Source: Planctomycetota bacterium
Lineage (GTDB): Bacteria > Planctomycetota > PUPC01 > DSUN01
Assembly: GCA_016872875.1 (NCBI GenBank)
Contig: VGYW01000507.1
Span: forward strand, 1-5,668
Length of the DNA: 5,668 nucleotides
Direction of reading: 5' to 3'
Shown: piece after piece, positions 3,964 through 5,668 of the stretch
How positions within the stretch are numbered: the first letter of the stretch is position 1
Layout: the number at the start of each line of letters is the position of its first letter
The notes under the pieces: generated by a model
What the model saw: only the letters and a program-made list of their open reading frames with translations
What the model was told of the DNA's origin: nothing
Databases searched by the model: none
Program-made: the position numbers and the translations under genes

Positions 3964-5668
3964 ATGGCAATGCCCGAGAAGAGCGCAAAGTGGGTGTTCC
4001 AGGAAGGCATCCGCGTGTTCGGGATGTGGGAGCCGCTCTACTTCGAGCGGATGCGGGGCAACGTGGGCGACAACCAGAAGCTCCTCTATGACTTCAAGCG
4101 GACCCGCACGTTCCTCGAATACCTCGCCCGCCAGGGCTGCAACCAGGTGTGGTTCAACTGGTGGAAGGGCTACGGCCTGGAGCACGAGCGTGAGTGCCAG
4201 GACCAGGCCGCACGCCTCTTCCCCGTGTGCCGAGAGCTGGGCCTGCGGGCCGTCTGCTACCACTCGTTCGGCTCGCTGACCTTCGACACGCTGCTGGCGG
4301 AAGAGCCCGACGCGGTGAACTGGAGCGCCCGGACGCAGAGCGGCCAGCCCACCAGTTGCCAGGTCACTTACCAGTGCTTCCGCTACCGCCCCTGCTTCTC
4401 CTCCGAGGGCTATCTGGCCTACATGGAGCGTGTGCTGGCCCGCGCGATTGACGCGGGGGCCGACGGCGTCCACTTCGACAACATCGGGATGCAGTCGGAG
4501 CCTGAGGCCTGCCACTGCGAGAGGTGCACCCGCCTCTTCCGCGAATACCTCCAGGAGCGCTTCGGCGGCGCACTCGGCGAAGAGATCTTCGGCCTGCGCG
4601 ATTTCTCACACGCCACGGTCCCCTGGTTCAACCAGCACAACCCGGCCAACAACTTCTGGCGGGCGATGGGGCCGCACCACTGGGCGTGGATCGACTTCAA
4701 GTGCCACACGCTGGCCCGCGCGGGCCAGCGCCTCACTGATTTCGTCCACAAGCGGAATCCCGACTGCTTCGTGGAGATGAATGCCTACGAGGGGGACGGG
4801 TTCGCCAGCGCCTTCTGGCGCGGCATTGACTACGATCAACTGCTCCCGAAGCTGGAGCTGGTGTGCGACGAGCGGAGCCCGGCCCCAGGGCTGAACGCCA
4901 GGGGCGCCATCATCGGCCCCTATCGCAGCAAGAAGTGGTGCCGCGCATTCGGCTGCGCCCATTGGGCGAAGGGCCACATCGCCGACTTCTGCGAGGACCT
5001 CGCCCTCTCCTCCGCCCCGCTGCCGTTTTGGAGGAAGCACAAGGACTACCAGTTGCGGGCGGCCTCGCGGGCGCGCGTGGCCGTGCTCCACGAGCGGAAC
5101 AGCTTGGCCTACAACAGATGGACTCCCTGGGAGGAAATGCTCGGCATCGAGCAGTACCTCATCGAGCGGCGCATCCCCTTCGACATCGTCCACAACGGCC
5201 AGCTCGACTCGCTTGCGCCCCGCTACAGCCTGCTCGTCGTCGCGGGCGCGGAGGTGATGGCCGACGAGGTGCGGGACAAGATCGTGGCATTCGTCCGCGG
5301 CGGCGGGGCCGTGCTCCTCACGGGCGCCTCGGGCGTCTACGACCGCTACTATCGCATCCGCCGCCAGCGCGTGGCCGCCATCAAAACGATGAAGGACTAC
5401 GAGAAGGCGATGAAGCCGCTCAACGCCTTCCACGAGCTGATCGGCGCCGACCCGTTCGGCTCCGACAAAGCGATGATCCGCCGCCTCCTTCCCTCTCCCT
5501 CTGGGAGAGGGCAGGGTGAGGGTGCCTTCCCCTCTCCCTCGGGGAGAGGGCAGGGTGAGGGTGCCTTCCCCTCTCCCTCGGGGAGAGGGCAGGGTGAGGG
5601 TGCCTTCCCCTCTCCCTCGGGGAGAGGGCAGGGTGAGGGTGCCTTCCCCTCTCCCTCGGGGAGAGGGC
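3964..5668 (+). CDS. Glycoside hydrolase-like TIM-barrel protein with beta-galactosidase-trimerisation-like domain (3' end beyond window)
   Basis: 568 codons are visible with no stop before the right edge. No signal peptide is seen, so it is probably cytoplasmic. Residues about 10-350 look like a TIM-barrel glycosidase of the uncharacterised alpha-amylase/GH42-related group: an opening FGMWEPLYFERMRGNVGDNQ, GCNQVWFNWWKGYG, then AGADGVHFDNIGM with D172, followed by C183-H-C185-x2-C188, a CxCxxC pattern typical of these proteins. E271, E276 and D302-E303 are candidate catalytic acids; I cannot assign which. Residues about 371-470 resemble the class I glutamine-amidotransferase-like trimerisation domain of beta-galactosidases (ARVAVLHERN, YSLLVVAGAEVM, FVRGGGAVLLTGASGVYD). 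I see no nucleophilic cysteine there, as expected for the non-catalytic version. From residue about 509 the frame enters a tandem repeat encoding FPSPSGRGQGEGA. Family members usually continue well past this point, so the repeat is either an in-frame insertion or a truncating event. Substrate unknown; hydrolysis of a glycoside is inferred from fold. Confidence 0.88.
   Translation, partial: MAMPEKSAKWVFQEGIRVFGMWEPLYFERMRGNVGDNQKLLYDFKRTRTFLEYLARQGCNQVWFNWWKGYGLEHERECQDQAARLFPVCRELGLRAVCYHSFGSLTFDTLLAEEPDAVNWSARTQSGQPTSCQVTYQCFRYRPCFSSEGYLAYMERVLARAIDAGADGVHFDNIGMQSEPEACHCERCTRLFREYLQERFGGALGEEIFGLRDFSHATVPWFNQHNPANNFWRAMGPHHWAWIDFKCHTLARAGQRLTDFVHKRNPDCFVEMNAYEGDGFASAFWRGIDYDQLLPKLELVCDERSPAPGLNARGAIIGPYRSKKWCRAFGCAHWAKGHIADFCEDLALSSAPLPFWRKHKDYQLRAASRARVAVLHERNSLAYNRWTPWEEMLGIEQYLIERRIPFDIVHNGQLDSLAPRYSLLVVAGAEVMADEVRDKIVAFVRGGGAVLLTGASGVYDRYYRIRRQRVAAIKTMKDYEKAMKPLNAFHELIGADPFGSDKAMIRRLLPSPSGRGQGEGAFPSPSGRGQGEGAFPSPSGRGQGEGAFPSPSGRGQGEGAFPSPSGRG
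5487..5668 (+). repeat. Tandem array of 39-bp palindromic units, running off the window
   Basis: Units: 5487-5524 (38 bp, one C missing and one loop substitution), 5525-5563, 5564-5602, 5603-5641 (39 bp each, identical by eye) and 5642-5668 (first 27 bp, cut by the window edge). Each contains the perfect hairpin CCCTCTCCC-TCG-GGGAGAGGG (loop TCT in the first unit) followed by a CAGGGTGAGGGTGCCTT spacer. The unit is exactly 13 codons and has no stop in the reading frame of the gene it sits in. The near-perfect identity of units two to five suggests recent expansion, while the first unit looks like the older, diverged founder. There are no unique spacers, so it is not CRISPR. Confidence 0.93.

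Noticed and set aside
3492..4091. Plus-strand open frame crossing the intergenic region into the glycosidase-like gene
   Set aside because: No ribosome binding site, no recognisable domain, and it overlaps the well-supported gene in another frame.
5487..5668. CRISPR array
   Set aside because: Units are contiguous 39-bp repeats with no unique spacers, and the repeat is translated in frame; no cas gene nearby.
1..5668. Mobile element, phage or defence system
   Set aside because: No transposase, integrase, nuclease, toxin or phage structural protein is seen; the repeats have no associated coding machinery in the window.

Overview
This is a GC-rich window (by eye well above 60% G+C) carrying three protein genes. 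It probably comes from an environmental Planctomycetota, other PVC, Armatimonadota or similar uncultured bacterium. That guess rests on the gene types and on several short repeat families scattered both between and inside genes; no rRNA, tRNA or marker gene is present to confirm it.

Layout: (1) Positions 1-220 are non-coding and consist almost entirely of nested inverted repeats built from GTGAGGGTG-like modules. (2) 221-1921 (+) encodes a 566-residue protein with a CBM9/DOMON-like N-terminal region, a beta-rich middle and a transglutaminase-like C-terminal domain with a visible Cys-His-Asp triad. Two unrelated repeat elements are read through in frame at its apparent domain junctions. (3) 1954-3414 (-) converges on it, 32 bp away, and encodes a 486-residue exported protein that looks like a kelch/galactose-oxidase-type beta-propeller. 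(4) 3415-3963 is a 549-bp divergent intergenic region. It contains a heptad-repeat hairpin, five copies of a 14-bp motif (consensus GGGCGCAAGTTCGS) in strictly alternating orientation, and a weak sigma-54-like promoter candidate. (5) 3964 to the right edge (+) is a long gene that stays open at the edge. It encodes a TIM-barrel glycoside-hydrolase-like protein followed by a class I glutamine-amidotransferase-like domain of the beta-galactosidase-trimerisation type. Its reading frame runs into a tandem array of 39-bp units (13 codons each) that is still in progress when the window ends.

Together the genes suggest carbohydrate handling: a glycosidase-like enzyme, a secreted propeller protein and a protein with a sugar-binding-like fold fused to a transglutaminase-like domain. 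They do not form an operon; the order is + - +, convergent then divergent. The most unusual content is the repeat biology: at least four short repeat families, three of them translated in frame, and the alternating 14-bp motif array in front of the glycosidase-like gene. No CRISPR array, transposase, phage gene or recognisable defence system is present.
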